Assembly: GCA_003693905.1 (NCBI GenBank)
Contig: RFLL01000008.1
Location: 1-5,667 of the forward strand
DNA length: 5,667 nt
Direction: 5' to 3'
From: Alphaproteobacteria bacterium
GTDB taxonomy: Bacteria > Pseudomonadota > Alphaproteobacteria > Kiloniellales > J153
This document shows positions 1 to 4,929 of this stretch, in pieces. The notes under the pieces are model-generated. The model saw only the letters and a list, made by a program, of their open reading frames with translations, made no database searches and was not told the DNA's origin. Within the stretch, counting starts at the first letter, position 1, and each line of letters opens with the position of its first letter. A program made the translations under genes and the position numbers.

Positions 1-629
1 GTCTGCCGCTGGCCGAACGGGGCCTGAGCATCGGTCAGCGCGGCAAGGCGGCGTGGCTGATCGCGATCTTCACGGCCGCGATCGCGCTCGCCGCATTCGG
101 GGTTCTGCCGATCGCGGTGGCACTCGGCCTGGCCGTCGTGGTGATGGCACTGAGCGGGCTGATCCTGGTGCGCCAGATCTATGAGGCCGTCGACTGGCCG
201 GTGATCGTTCTTCTCGGCTCGTTGCTTCCGGTCGGCGCGGCGATGCAGACGACGGGGGCCACGGACGCCATTGCGGGCGCCCTGCTGGACCTGACCGCCG
301 GAGCCCCGGCGGTCGTCATTCTCGCCCTTATCATGGTCACGACCATGACCCTGTCGGACGTGCTCAACAACGCCGCTACCGCCGTGGTCATGGCGCCGAT
401 CGCGGCGACGGTTGCCGGGCGTCTGGAAGCCAGTGTCGATCCTTTCCTGATGGCTGTCGCGATCGGCGCCTCCTGCGCCTTCCTGACACCGATCGGCCAT
501 CAGAACAACGCCCTCGTCATGGGGCCGGGCGGCTATCGCTTTGGCGATTACTGGCGCATGGGCCTGCCGCTGGAGATCGTGATCGTCGCGGTGTCGTTGC
601 CGATGATCCTGCTGGTATGGCCGCTGTGA
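1..629 (+). CDS. SLC13/CitMHS-family permease, C-terminal part (5' end outside window)
   Basis: The frame is open from the left edge (first complete codon at base 3) to TGA at 627-629, giving 208 visible residues. The protein is almost entirely hydrophobic helices. Two features are typical of the divalent-anion/Na+ symporter superfamily (SLC13/DASS, CitMHS-like): a helix-break segment with SDVLNNAATAVVMAPIA at visible residues 118-134, and a C-terminal block with AFLTPIGHQNNALVMGPGGY at about 159-178 followed by RFGDYWRMGLPL. The Asn-Ala-Ala-Thr and Thr-Pro-Ile-Gly segments correspond to the re-entrant hairpin tips that bind anion and sodium in this superfamily. The RFGDYWRMGLPL ending resembles the long YfbS-like members that carry RCK/TrkA-C domains in the middle, but any such domain would lie upstream of the window. 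Substrate cannot be told; sulfate and di- or tricarboxylates are the usual ones. An in-frame GTG at 117 is internal, because homology-like sequence continues upstream of it. The gene converges on the Sel1 gene, and I see no good terminator in the 31-base gap. Confidence 0.88.
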   Translation, partial: LPLAERGLSIGQRGKAAWLIAIFTAAIALAAFGVLPIAVALGLAVVVMALSGLILVRQIYEAVDWPVIVLLGSLLPVGAAMQTTGATDAIAGALLDLTAGAPAVVILALIMVTTMTLSDVLNNAATAVVMAPIAATVAGRLEASVDPFLMAVAIGASCAFLTPIGHQNNALVMGPGGYRFGDYWRMGLPLEIVIVAVSLPMILLVWPL

Positions 630-660
630 TCCCTACGCCCGAAGCGGTCCGGCACGACGC

Positions 661-1284
661 CTACGGCGTGGGCGGGGTACCGGCGGCTTCGGCCTTCCAC
701 TTCGCCGCCAGACGCTCGGCCAGGCGCCGCTGCGACGGCGACATGAACGCCGCCATCATGTCGCGCAACTCGATCGCCTGTTCGTAGCGCCAGCCGCGCT
801 CGAACCCGGCGGCGGCAAGATCGAACAGGGCATAAGCACGGACATAATCCTGCGCCACTCCTCTGCCCTTGGCGAGCAGCAGGCCGAGTTCGTTCTGGGC
901 GCGCGGATGGCCGGCCTGCGCCGCTTTGAGATACCAGCGCGCCGCTTCGATGAGATCCTCGCGGCGGCGGGCGCCCTCGGCATAGGCGGCCCCGATGGCA
1001 TAGGCGGCGGTGGCGTCTCCGGCCAGCGCCGCAGGCAGATGCGCGCGGAACGTCGCCGCCGGACCATCCAGATCGCCCGCCGATGTTTCAGCCCCGACCC
1101 CGGCATGGACCGTCACCGGCCACGCCAGCCCCAGAGCTGCGATCCAGAGCCCCGCCGACAGATGCAGCGCGCGCAAGGCACCCGCAGCCGTCGCGCCCGG
1201 GATGGAGGTTCTTGTTCGCGCTCCGTGGCATTTTCGCACTCGGTGGGACCCGGTTGTCCTTGCCGTGATTGTCGCCTCTGCCAT
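661..1284 (-). CDS. Sel1-repeat (TPR-like) protein with N-terminal signal/anchor
   Basis: 207 residues, ATG at 1284, TAG at 663-661. The hydrophobic run at residues 41-59 (HLSAGLWIAALGLAWPVTV) followed by VHA-GV at 59-63 reads as a signal peptide with possible cleavage after Ala61, or as a membrane anchor. The 40 residues before it are Arg-rich and unusually long for a signal peptide n-region. Two Sel1-like repeats follow, about 89-124 (core AYAIGAAYAEG, then EAARWYLKAAQAG) and 126-161 (core NELGLLLAKGRGV, then RAYALFDLAAAG). The tail has a third partial helix pair (SPSQRRLAERLAAKW), a common ending in alphaproteobacterial Sel1 proteins. Sel1 repeats are alpha-solenoid scaffolds for protein-protein contacts, so a periplasmic adaptor role is inferred and no specific partner is evident. 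The ATG is supported by AGGGAGG 10 bases upstream; an internal GTG at codon 16 lacks comparable support. The gene is transcribed alone, away from terC. Confidence 0.85.
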   Translation of the reverse strand: MAEATITARTTGSHRVRKCHGARTRTSIPGATAAGALRALHLSAGLWIAALGLAWPVTVHAGVGAETSAGDLDGPAATFRAHLPAALAGDATAAYAIGAAYAEGARRREDLIEAARWYLKAAQAGHPRAQNELGLLLAKGRGVAQDYVRAYALFDLAAAGFERGWRYEQAIELRDMMAAFMSPSQRRLAERLAAKWKAEAAGTPPTP

Positions 1285-1294
1285 GATTTGCGCG

Positions 1295-1301
1295 CCTCCC
1301 T
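1295..1301 (-). promoter_or_regulatory. Shine-Dalgarno of the Sel1 gene
   Basis: On the minus strand AGGGAGG lies 10 bases before the ATG at 1284. It is the strongest ribosome-binding site in the window and fixes the long, Arg-rich N-terminus as the likely true start of the Sel1 protein. Confidence 0.7.
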
Positions 1302-1322
1302 GAAGACCGGTGATCGCTCCCG

Positions 1323-1351
1323 GGTCGATTGTCGACCTTGAGCAGAAGCTC
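1323..1351 (-). other. two small hairpins in the Sel1 leader
   Basis: GGTCGA and TCGACC (1323-1328 and 1332-1337, 3-base loop) form a perfect 6-bp stem, and GAGC and GCTC (1340-1343 and 1348-1351, 4-base loop) a 4-bp stem. If transcription starts near 1362 both lie in the 5' part of a leader of about 78 bases, upstream of the ribosome-binding site. The stems are short and a role is not shown; they could also be operator half-sites. Confidence 0.3.
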
Positions 1352-1368
1352 TCATCCAGGCTCGTATG

Positions 1369-1397
1369 ATCATGACATTTTCAAGAAATATTATCAA
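1369..1397 (-). promoter_or_regulatory. candidate sigma70-type promoter for the Sel1 gene
   Basis: On the minus strand TTGATA (1397-1392, five of six against TTGACA) is followed after 17 bases by CATGAT (1374-1369, four of six against TATAAT). It lies in the AT-rich patch of this intergenic region. A start near 1362 would give a leader of about 78 bases. Judged by eye only. Confidence 0.4.
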
Positions 1398-1414
1398 TTC
1401 GTTTACCACAATAC

Positions 1415-1429
1415 TTAACCATGACTTGA
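1415..1429. promoter_or_regulatory. CtrA-like binding site
   Basis: TTAACCAT at 1415-1422 matches the described 8-bp CtrA motif. The full element reads TTAA, seven bases, TTGA, one mismatch from the alphaproteobacterial consensus TTAA-N7-TTAA. It sits about 18 bp upstream of the proposed -35 of the Sel1 gene, a position where an activator could act. Relevance depends on the host being a CtrA-containing alphaproteobacterium, which is inferred. A single short match could be chance. Confidence 0.3.
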
Positions 1430-1717
1430 CGCGAGCTTCATGCGGTTTCCCGGGTCCACTTTTTCCACACTTCCCTTGACGACGCCGGCTTCGCGCAGTT
1501 TCCATGCGCCGCCGGCACGCCTTTTCTCCCGTGTCGCGCATTTGCATCATACGATGGCGCGCAACCGGCGAATTCGGTCGGGGGACAGGTACGGGTCGTG
1601 AAAGCGATTGTGACACCAATGAACGCACGTGACCCCGCCCCGGTCTGGGCGGTGCGAAGCGCCACTGCCGCCGGCCATCCGTTCGAGGACGGTGGTCCCC
1701 GCTTGGCAGGCGTTTGC

Positions 1718-1746
1718 TTCACATGTGACGGCTGCGATCCCATATG
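1718..1746 (+). promoter_or_regulatory. weak candidate promoter for the TerC gene
   Basis: TTCACA (1718-1723, five of six against TTGACA), 17 bases, then CATATG (1741-1746, three of six against TATAAT). A start near 1753 would put the hairpin at 1751-1779 at the very 5' end of the transcript, with about 60 bases of leader before the ATG at 1813. The -10 match is poor; an activator or another sigma factor would be needed. Confidence 0.25.
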
Positions 1747-1749
1747 TGA
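1720..1749 (+). repeat. tandem 9-bp repeat CAYATGTGA, 21-bp spacing
   Basis: CACATGTGA at 1720-1728 and CATATGTGA at 1741-1749 differ at one position and start exactly 21 bp apart, two helical turns, so they face the same side of the DNA. The first copy is also part of a perfect 10-bp palindrome TCACATGTGA (1719-1728). They overlap the two boxes of the weak terC promoter candidate, as expected for an operator. I do not recognise the motif as a known Mn or stress regulator site. Confidence 0.4.
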
Positions 1750-1750
1750 G

Positions 1751-1779
1751 CGGATGCCGGCCGCCGCGACGGGCATCCG
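1751..1779 (+). promoter_or_regulatory. GC-rich hairpin in the TerC leader
   Basis: CGGATGCC (1751-1758) pairs perfectly with GGCATCCG (1772-1779) around a 13-base loop. The stem ends directly before an in-frame ATG at 1780, the first possible terC start. No T-run follows, so it is not an intrinsic terminator. The conserved GGGGAGTAG-type core of the yybP-ykoY manganese riboswitch is absent, so I do not call it that riboswitch. Confidence 0.35.
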
Positions 1780-1812
1780 ATGCCCTTCCCACCTGCGAGC
1801 CTGTCGAGCGTG

Positions 1813-2427
1813 ATGGAGCCATTGCTTGCAGACCTGACGGCGTTTGTCTCGGTCGTGTTCATCGACCTGGTGCTGGCTGGCGACAATGCCATCGTCGTCG
1901 GCATGGCCGCGCGCGGCCTGCCACAGGCCACGCGCGGCCGGGTCATCGCCATCGGCATCATCATCGCCCTGGTCTGTCGCATTGCCTTTGCGGTGATTGC
2001 GGTGCAGCTTCTCGCGATCGTCGGCCTTTTGCTCACCGGCGGACTGCTGCTTCTGTGGGTGGCTTGGAAGATGTGGCGCGAGTTGTGCGCCGCCGGCGTA
2101 ACCTGTCCAGCCGAAGGCGCGACATCCGATGCCGTCGTGCCGAAATCGGTCAGTACCGCGGTTATTCAGATCGCCATCGCCGACGTATCCATGTCGCTGG
2201 ACAACGTTCTTGCGGTTGCGGGCGCCGCACGCGACCACATGTGGATCATGATCTTCGGCCTGATCCTGTCGGTAGCGCTGATGGGGGCGGCGGCCACGTT
2301 CATCGCCCGGGTGCTGACACGCTATTACTGGCTCAACTATGTCGGCCTGCTCATCATCACGATCGTGGCGCTGTCGATGATCTATGACGGCACCGGCGAC
2401 GTGATCGTCGCGCTGGCGCAAAACTGA
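1813..2427 (+). CDS. TerC/YjbE-family integral membrane protein, probable metal (Mn2+) transporter
   Basis: 204 residues from ATG 1813 to TGA 2425-2427. The fold is that of the TerC family: about seven membrane helices in two halves, each with an acidic signature in a helix. The first is FIDLVLAGDNA (residues 16-26, Asp18 and Asp24), the second IADVSMSLDN (122-131, Asp124 and Asp130). A hydrophilic loop at about 90-113 separates the halves, and the length of about 200 residues fits the short YjbE type. Family members are linked to Mn2+ export and to supplying Mn2+ to exported enzymes, for example Bacillus subtilis MeeF/MeeY; transfer to this protein is inference. The start at 1813 is chosen because family proteins begin a few residues before the first helix. 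ATG 1780 would add 11 residues (MPFPPASLSSV), GTG 1810 one. None has a strong Shine-Dalgarno. The gene stands alone and converges on the chemoreceptor gene. Confidence 0.85.
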   Translation: MEPLLADLTAFVSVVFIDLVLAGDNAIVVGMAARGLPQATRGRVIAIGIIIALVCRIAFAVIAVQLLAIVGLLLTGGLLLLWVAWKMWRELCAAGVTCPAEGATSDAVVPKSVSTAVIQIAIADVSMSLDNVLAVAGAARDHMWIMIFGLILSVALMGAAATFIARVLTRYYWLNYVGLLIITIVALSMIYDGTGDVIVALAQN

Positions 2428-2450
2428 GCGCACGCACCGGGAAAGGCACC

Positions 2451-2479
2451 GAAAGAAAAGCCGGCCCGTGGGGGCCGGC
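2451..2479 (-). terminator. intrinsic terminator of the chemoreceptor gene
   Basis: GCCGGCCC (2460-2467) and GGGCCGGC (2472-2479) form a perfect 8-bp GC stem with a 4-base loop. Read on the minus strand the stem is followed at once by TTTTCTTTC (2459-2451), a proper U-tract. It lies 29 bases past the chemoreceptor stop. On the plus strand no T-run follows the stem, so it would serve terC poorly if at all. Confidence 0.85.
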
Positions 2480-2508
2480 CCGCTCGAGATTGCGGCGGTC
2501 GGCAGGTT

Positions 2509-4257
2509 TCAGGCTGCCCCGATTTCGTTGACGAACTTGTCGATCTCGGTGCGCAGCATCTCGGCACTGCGCGAGAGCTCGCGCGAAGCATCGAGGGCCT
2601 GGCTCGCCGACTGTCCGGTCTCGTCCGCGGCCTGAGTGACGCCGTTGATGTTGGTGGACACCTGAGCCGTTCCGGCCGCCGCCTGCTGTACGTTCTGGGC
2701 TATTTCCTGTGTCGCCGCCCCCTGCTGCTCCACCGCCGCCGCGATCGCCGAGGCGATTTCGTCGATGCGGCCGATGGTCCCGGCAATCCCCTTGATCGCC
2801 GTCGCCGCATCACCGGTGGCATTCTGAATGGCGGCGATCTGGACTGAAATCTCCTCCGTCGCCTTGGCGGTCTGGTTGGCCAGCGACTTGACCTCGGAGG
2901 CGACCACCGCGAAGCCCTTGCCGGCCTCGCCGGCGCGCGCCGCCTCGATGGTGGCGTTGAGGGCCAGCAGGTTGGTCTGCTCGGCGATGTCGGAGATCAG
3001 GCTAACCACTTCGCCCACTTTCTGCGCCGCCTCGACCAGGGATTCCACCTGGGCATTGGTGCGACTGGCATCCTCCACCGCAGCCCTGGCGATGCGCGTC
3101 GATTCGCTCACCTGACGCCCGATCTCGCTTACCGACGCCGACAGCTCTTCGGCCGCGCTGGCCACCGTCTGAACGTTGCTCGACGCTTCCTCGGAGGCTG
3201 CCGCCACCGCCGTCGCCTGACGACCGGTCTGTTCCGCCGCCGCCGACAGGGTTTCGGCATTCGACTGCATCTGCGTCGCAGCCGCCGCCACCGTCTCCAC
3301 GATCCGCCCGACCCTTTCCCTGAACTGATCGGCCAGCTGCCCCATTTCGGCTTTGCGTTCCTCTTCGGCCCGGCGTTTCAAAGCCTCCTGCTCGGCACGC
3401 AGCCGCTCCGTCTCGGCCATGTTGTCCTTGAAGATCTGAATGGCATTGCCCATACGACCGATTTCGTCACGGCCCTGCGTCCCGTTCACCTCGACCTCAA
3501 GATCGTGGTCGGCAAGGCGCCGCATGACGTCGATCATGCGCGTGATCGGCCTGATGATCCGCAGCAACAGGAACGCCGCAACGGAGAACGCGATACCAAG
3601 CCCGAAAAGCCCCAGACCGATGGCGGCCAGTCGGAGGTTGAAAGCATCCGCTTCTGCTCCTTCGATCAAGGCCTTCACCTTGGCCGAGTTGGCATGTTCG
3701 AGTTTCTCGAGAGCGGCCAGCATATCGTCGATCTGCTTGTTGATCGTCTCTGCGGTCTTGTCGAAAGCAGGCATCAAACGATTACCGGCCGCCGGTCCTT
3801 CGGCAACGTAGGCCTCGGTCAGGCGCTTTCCAGCTTCGTAATAAGGAGCAAATGCCTTGCGAACGGTGGAAAGCTTGGCCGTGATCTCGCTCAAGCCCAT
3901 GTCTTCGGCCAACGCCAGGGCTCTGGTCATATCCGCATCGAATTTGTGCGCATAGTCCTCGGCAATCGACGTGCCGTCGTCCAGCCCGTCGAGCCCGCGC
4001 GTTGCCGACATGTCCGTCAGCCACTGCTGGACCTGTATGACGTCGATCTGGATTTCCTTTGCGGTTTCCTTGAGCGGAATCAGCTTCTCGCGGTGGAATT
4101 TCGTATCCCGGCTGATTGCCGAGAGTAATTGTTCGGTCTTGATCGAGTTCCAGTAGGAAACGGCGACCTGAAGGGCAGCGACAATAATGATTGCAACACC
4201 TATGAGAACGGCTTTCGCATAAAGGGATCGGATGTCCACCTTGGGTCTCTGTCTCAT
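2509..4257 (-). CDS. methyl-accepting chemotaxis protein (transmembrane chemoreceptor)
   Basis: 582 residues, ATG 4257, TGA 2511-2509. It senses a signal outside the inner membrane and controls the CheA-CheW kinase array. Order: cytoplasmic N-terminus; TM1 about 14-36; periplasmic helical sensor domain about 37-207, probably a four-helix bundle, with the segment [20 protein letters not shown] at 75-94; TM2 about 208-234; HAMP about 235-285 (Pro237, DEIG at 264-267); charged coiled coil 281-310 rich in Glu, Arg and Ala; signalling domain to the end. The kinase-control hairpin tip is unmistakable at about 424-460 ([20 protein letters not shown], then [15 protein letters not shown]). Possible methylation pairs are Glu356-Glu357 and Glu370-Glu371. 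The tail FVNEIGAA has no CheR/CheB-tethering pentapeptide. No che genes are adjacent, so it is an orphan receptor. The ligand cannot be predicted. AAAAGGG 6 bases before the ATG supports the start. Confidence 0.96.
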   Translation of the reverse strand: MRQRPKVDIRSLYAKAVLIGVAIIIVAALQVAVSYWNSIKTEQLLSAISRDTKFHREKLIPLKETAKEIQIDVIQVQQWLTDMSATRGLDGLDDGTSIAEDYAHKFDADMTRALALAEDMGLSEITAKLSTVRKAFAPYYEAGKRLTEAYVAEGPAAGNRLMPAFDKTAETINKQIDDMLAALEKLEHANSAKVKALIEGAEADAFNLRLAAIGLGLFGLGIAFSVAAFLLLRIIRPITRMIDVMRRLADHDLEVEVNGTQGRDEIGRMGNAIQIFKDNMAETERLRAEQEALKRRAEEERKAEMGQLADQFRERVGRIVETVAAAATQMQSNAETLSAAAEQTGRQATAVAAASEEASSNVQTVASAAEELSASVSEIGRQVSESTRIARAAVEDASRTNAQVESLVEAAQKVGEVVSLISDIAEQTNLLALNATIEAARAGEAGKGFAVVASEVKSLANQTAKATEEISVQIAAIQNATGDAATAIKGIAGTIGRIDEIASAIAAAVEQQGAATQEIAQNVQQAAAGTAQVSTNINGVTQAADETGQSASQALDASRELSRSAEMLRTEIDKFVNEIGAA

Positions 4258-4263
4258 GACTTA

Positions 4264-4270
4264 CCCTTTT
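4264..4270 (-). promoter_or_regulatory. ribosome-binding site of the chemoreceptor gene
   Basis: On the minus strand AAAAGGG stands 6 bases before the ATG at 4257. It is a moderate Shine-Dalgarno at ordinary spacing and agrees with a start just before TM1. Confidence 0.5.
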
Positions 4271-4306
4271 CGTTCTTCGCTGCACACCGTACGGCCGATA
4301 ATTTCC

Positions 4307-4353
4307 CGTGATCGCCTTCAGGGATTTTCACGAGTTTCGCGGGTGATCACGAG
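4307..4353 (-). repeat. direct and inverted repeats upstream of the chemoreceptor gene
   Basis: On the minus strand CTCGTGATCACCC (4353-4341) and CTCGTGAAAATCCC (4334-4321) are similar blocks beginning 19 bases apart. An inverted copy of the core, GATCACG (minus strand, 4313-4307), follows. CGTGATC at 4307-4313 and GATCACG at 4345-4351 can also pair across a 31-base interval, and GTGATCAC (4343-4350) is itself palindromic. The cluster lies about 50-95 bases before the ATG, in promoter or leader range. Its regulator is unknown. Confidence 0.35.
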
Positions 4354-4565
4354 AGTTCCGAAGTGAATACGATAGGATGTTTATTTTTTCCCTAACGGTG
4401 CAGAAATACTCGCCATATCATCAATAAATGACATACGAATATTTTCCGTAGACAGCCCTGTGCCTAGGATTCATAACCGAAAGAAATTGTCGGGCGCGGC
4501 GCTGATGATAGGGTTCGTGAAGATCCGGGTGCAGCACCGAATCCGGACCTCGCGCGGGACCCGGC

Positions 4566-4595
4566 GTGACAGGTCGGGTGGGCACGGCTTATCCT
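4566..4595 (+). promoter_or_regulatory. candidate promoter for the small protein/amidase unit
   Basis: GTGACA (4566-4571, five of six against TTGACA), 18 bases, then TATCCT (4590-4595, four of six against TATAAT). Transcription would start near 4602, about 55 bases before the ATG at 4657. Judged by eye only. Confidence 0.35.
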
Positions 4596-4656
4596 TGTCG
4601 TCGAGTGCACCGTTTCCGGCGCATGCTGCTTGCCGTCCGCTCCAGAGATTTCGCAC

Positions 4657-4929
4657 ATGGCGAACCAGACGTCTCCTTCAGATCAACCTCCGGCCGCGAC
4701 CATCCCCTGGCTGTCCCGGTTTCAAGGTATCGCTCTCGACCCGGCACATTTGAAGCGCGCCGTGGCCGCCGCCAGTGAACTTGCTCGACACGTAGGCCAC
4801 GCGACGGATGCCGCCCATGCCGCCGGGGCGCTTGCCTTCGGTGCCGAGCCGGCATATTTCCTGCGTGCGCTGAACGCGCCTGCCCACCCCGATGCGCACA
4901 CGAACGCGGATGCCGGCGATGGGCGATGA
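4657..4929 (+). CDS. small AtzG/DUF4089-like protein, putative amidase partner
   Basis: 90 residues, ATG 4657, TGA 4927-4929. The N-terminus to about residue 15 is Pro/Ser-rich. The middle (about residues 16-63) is predicted helical: WLSRFQGIALDPAHLKRAV, then an Ala-rich helix LARHVGHATDAAHAAGAL. It ends in an AFGAEPAYFLRAL segment and a His/Asp-rich tail. A short helical protein with 'GI.LDP.H....V' early and an 'EPA.F' motif near the end, just upstream of an amidase-signature gene, matches what I recall of AtzG (DUF4089), a GatC-like partner that wraps the amidase AtzE. This rests on small motifs plus context. The stop overlaps the amidase start region, so the two are translationally coupled. 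A TTG at 4630 would add nine residues (PSAPEISH after the start); ATG 4657 is preferred, with only a weak AGAGA 9-13 bases before it. Possibly an unrelated small protein. Confidence 0.62.
   Translation: MANQTSPSDQPPAATIPWLSRFQGIALDPAHLKRAVAAASELARHVGHATDAAHAAGALAFGAEPAYFLRALNAPAHPDAHTNADAGDGR

Larger units (their letters stand above)
1285..1812. other. 528-base intergenic region between the divergent Sel1 and TerC genes
   Basis: The left part (about 1345-1425) is AT-rich and holds the Sel1 promoter candidate and a CtrA-like site. The middle (about 1430-1700) is GC-rich with no gene, terminator or RNA that I can support. The right part (1718-1779) holds a tandem repeat, a weak promoter and a hairpin just before terC. 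An open frame at 1598-1813 (GTG start, 71 codons) crosses the right half and ends in a TGATG overlap with the terC ATG. About two thirds of its codons end in G or C, which is close to the background here and clearly below the flanking genes, so I do not call it a gene. Confidence 0.6.
4258..4656. other. 399-base intergenic region between divergent chemoreceptor and amidase units
   Basis: The central part (about 4355-4490) is clearly AT-rich for this genome and includes a TTTATTTTTT run at 4380-4389, as is usual for promoter DNA. No convincing leftward sigma70, sigma54 or sigma28 promoter for the chemoreceptor could be picked by eye. The part next to the chemoreceptor has the repeat cluster at 4307-4353 and a palindrome CCGTACGG (4287-4294). 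The right third (4495-4656) returns to high GC and holds a weak rightward promoter candidate. Open frames here are short and lack gene-like codon use. Confidence 0.55.

Noticed and set aside
656..669. Small inverted repeat ACGCC-TAC-GGCGT between the permease and Sel1 genes
   Set aside because: Only 5 bp, overlaps the Sel1 stop codon and has no T-run on either strand, so it is not a supported terminator.
1415..1540. Minus-strand fragment with protein-like text (KLREAGVVKGSVEKVDPGN)
   Set aside because: About 40 codons only, with a stop directly upstream, no start or ribosome-binding site, and codon use at background level; no recognisable family, so a gene remnant cannot be supported.
1430..1812. 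yybP-ykoY manganese riboswitch before the TerC gene
   Set aside because: Expected from the family, but I could not find the conserved GGGGAGTAG-like core or the paired second loop in the leader.
1629..2387. Plus-strand open frame (252 codons) overlapping terC in another frame
   Set aside because: Arg/His-rich and without membrane segments, while the TerC frame has family motifs; a shadow.
1438..2433. Long minus-strand open frame (331 codons) opposite terC
   Set aside because: Its product is a low-complexity Arg/His/Asp/Gln-rich string without recognisable domain, and it lies antisense to the clearly real TerC gene; it is a GC-driven shadow.
4294..4301. GCCGATAA, the exact sigma28 (flagellar) -10 consensus, near a chemoreceptor
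   Set aside because: It reads on the plus strand, away from the chemoreceptor, and there is no TAAAGTTT-like -35 eleven bases upstream.
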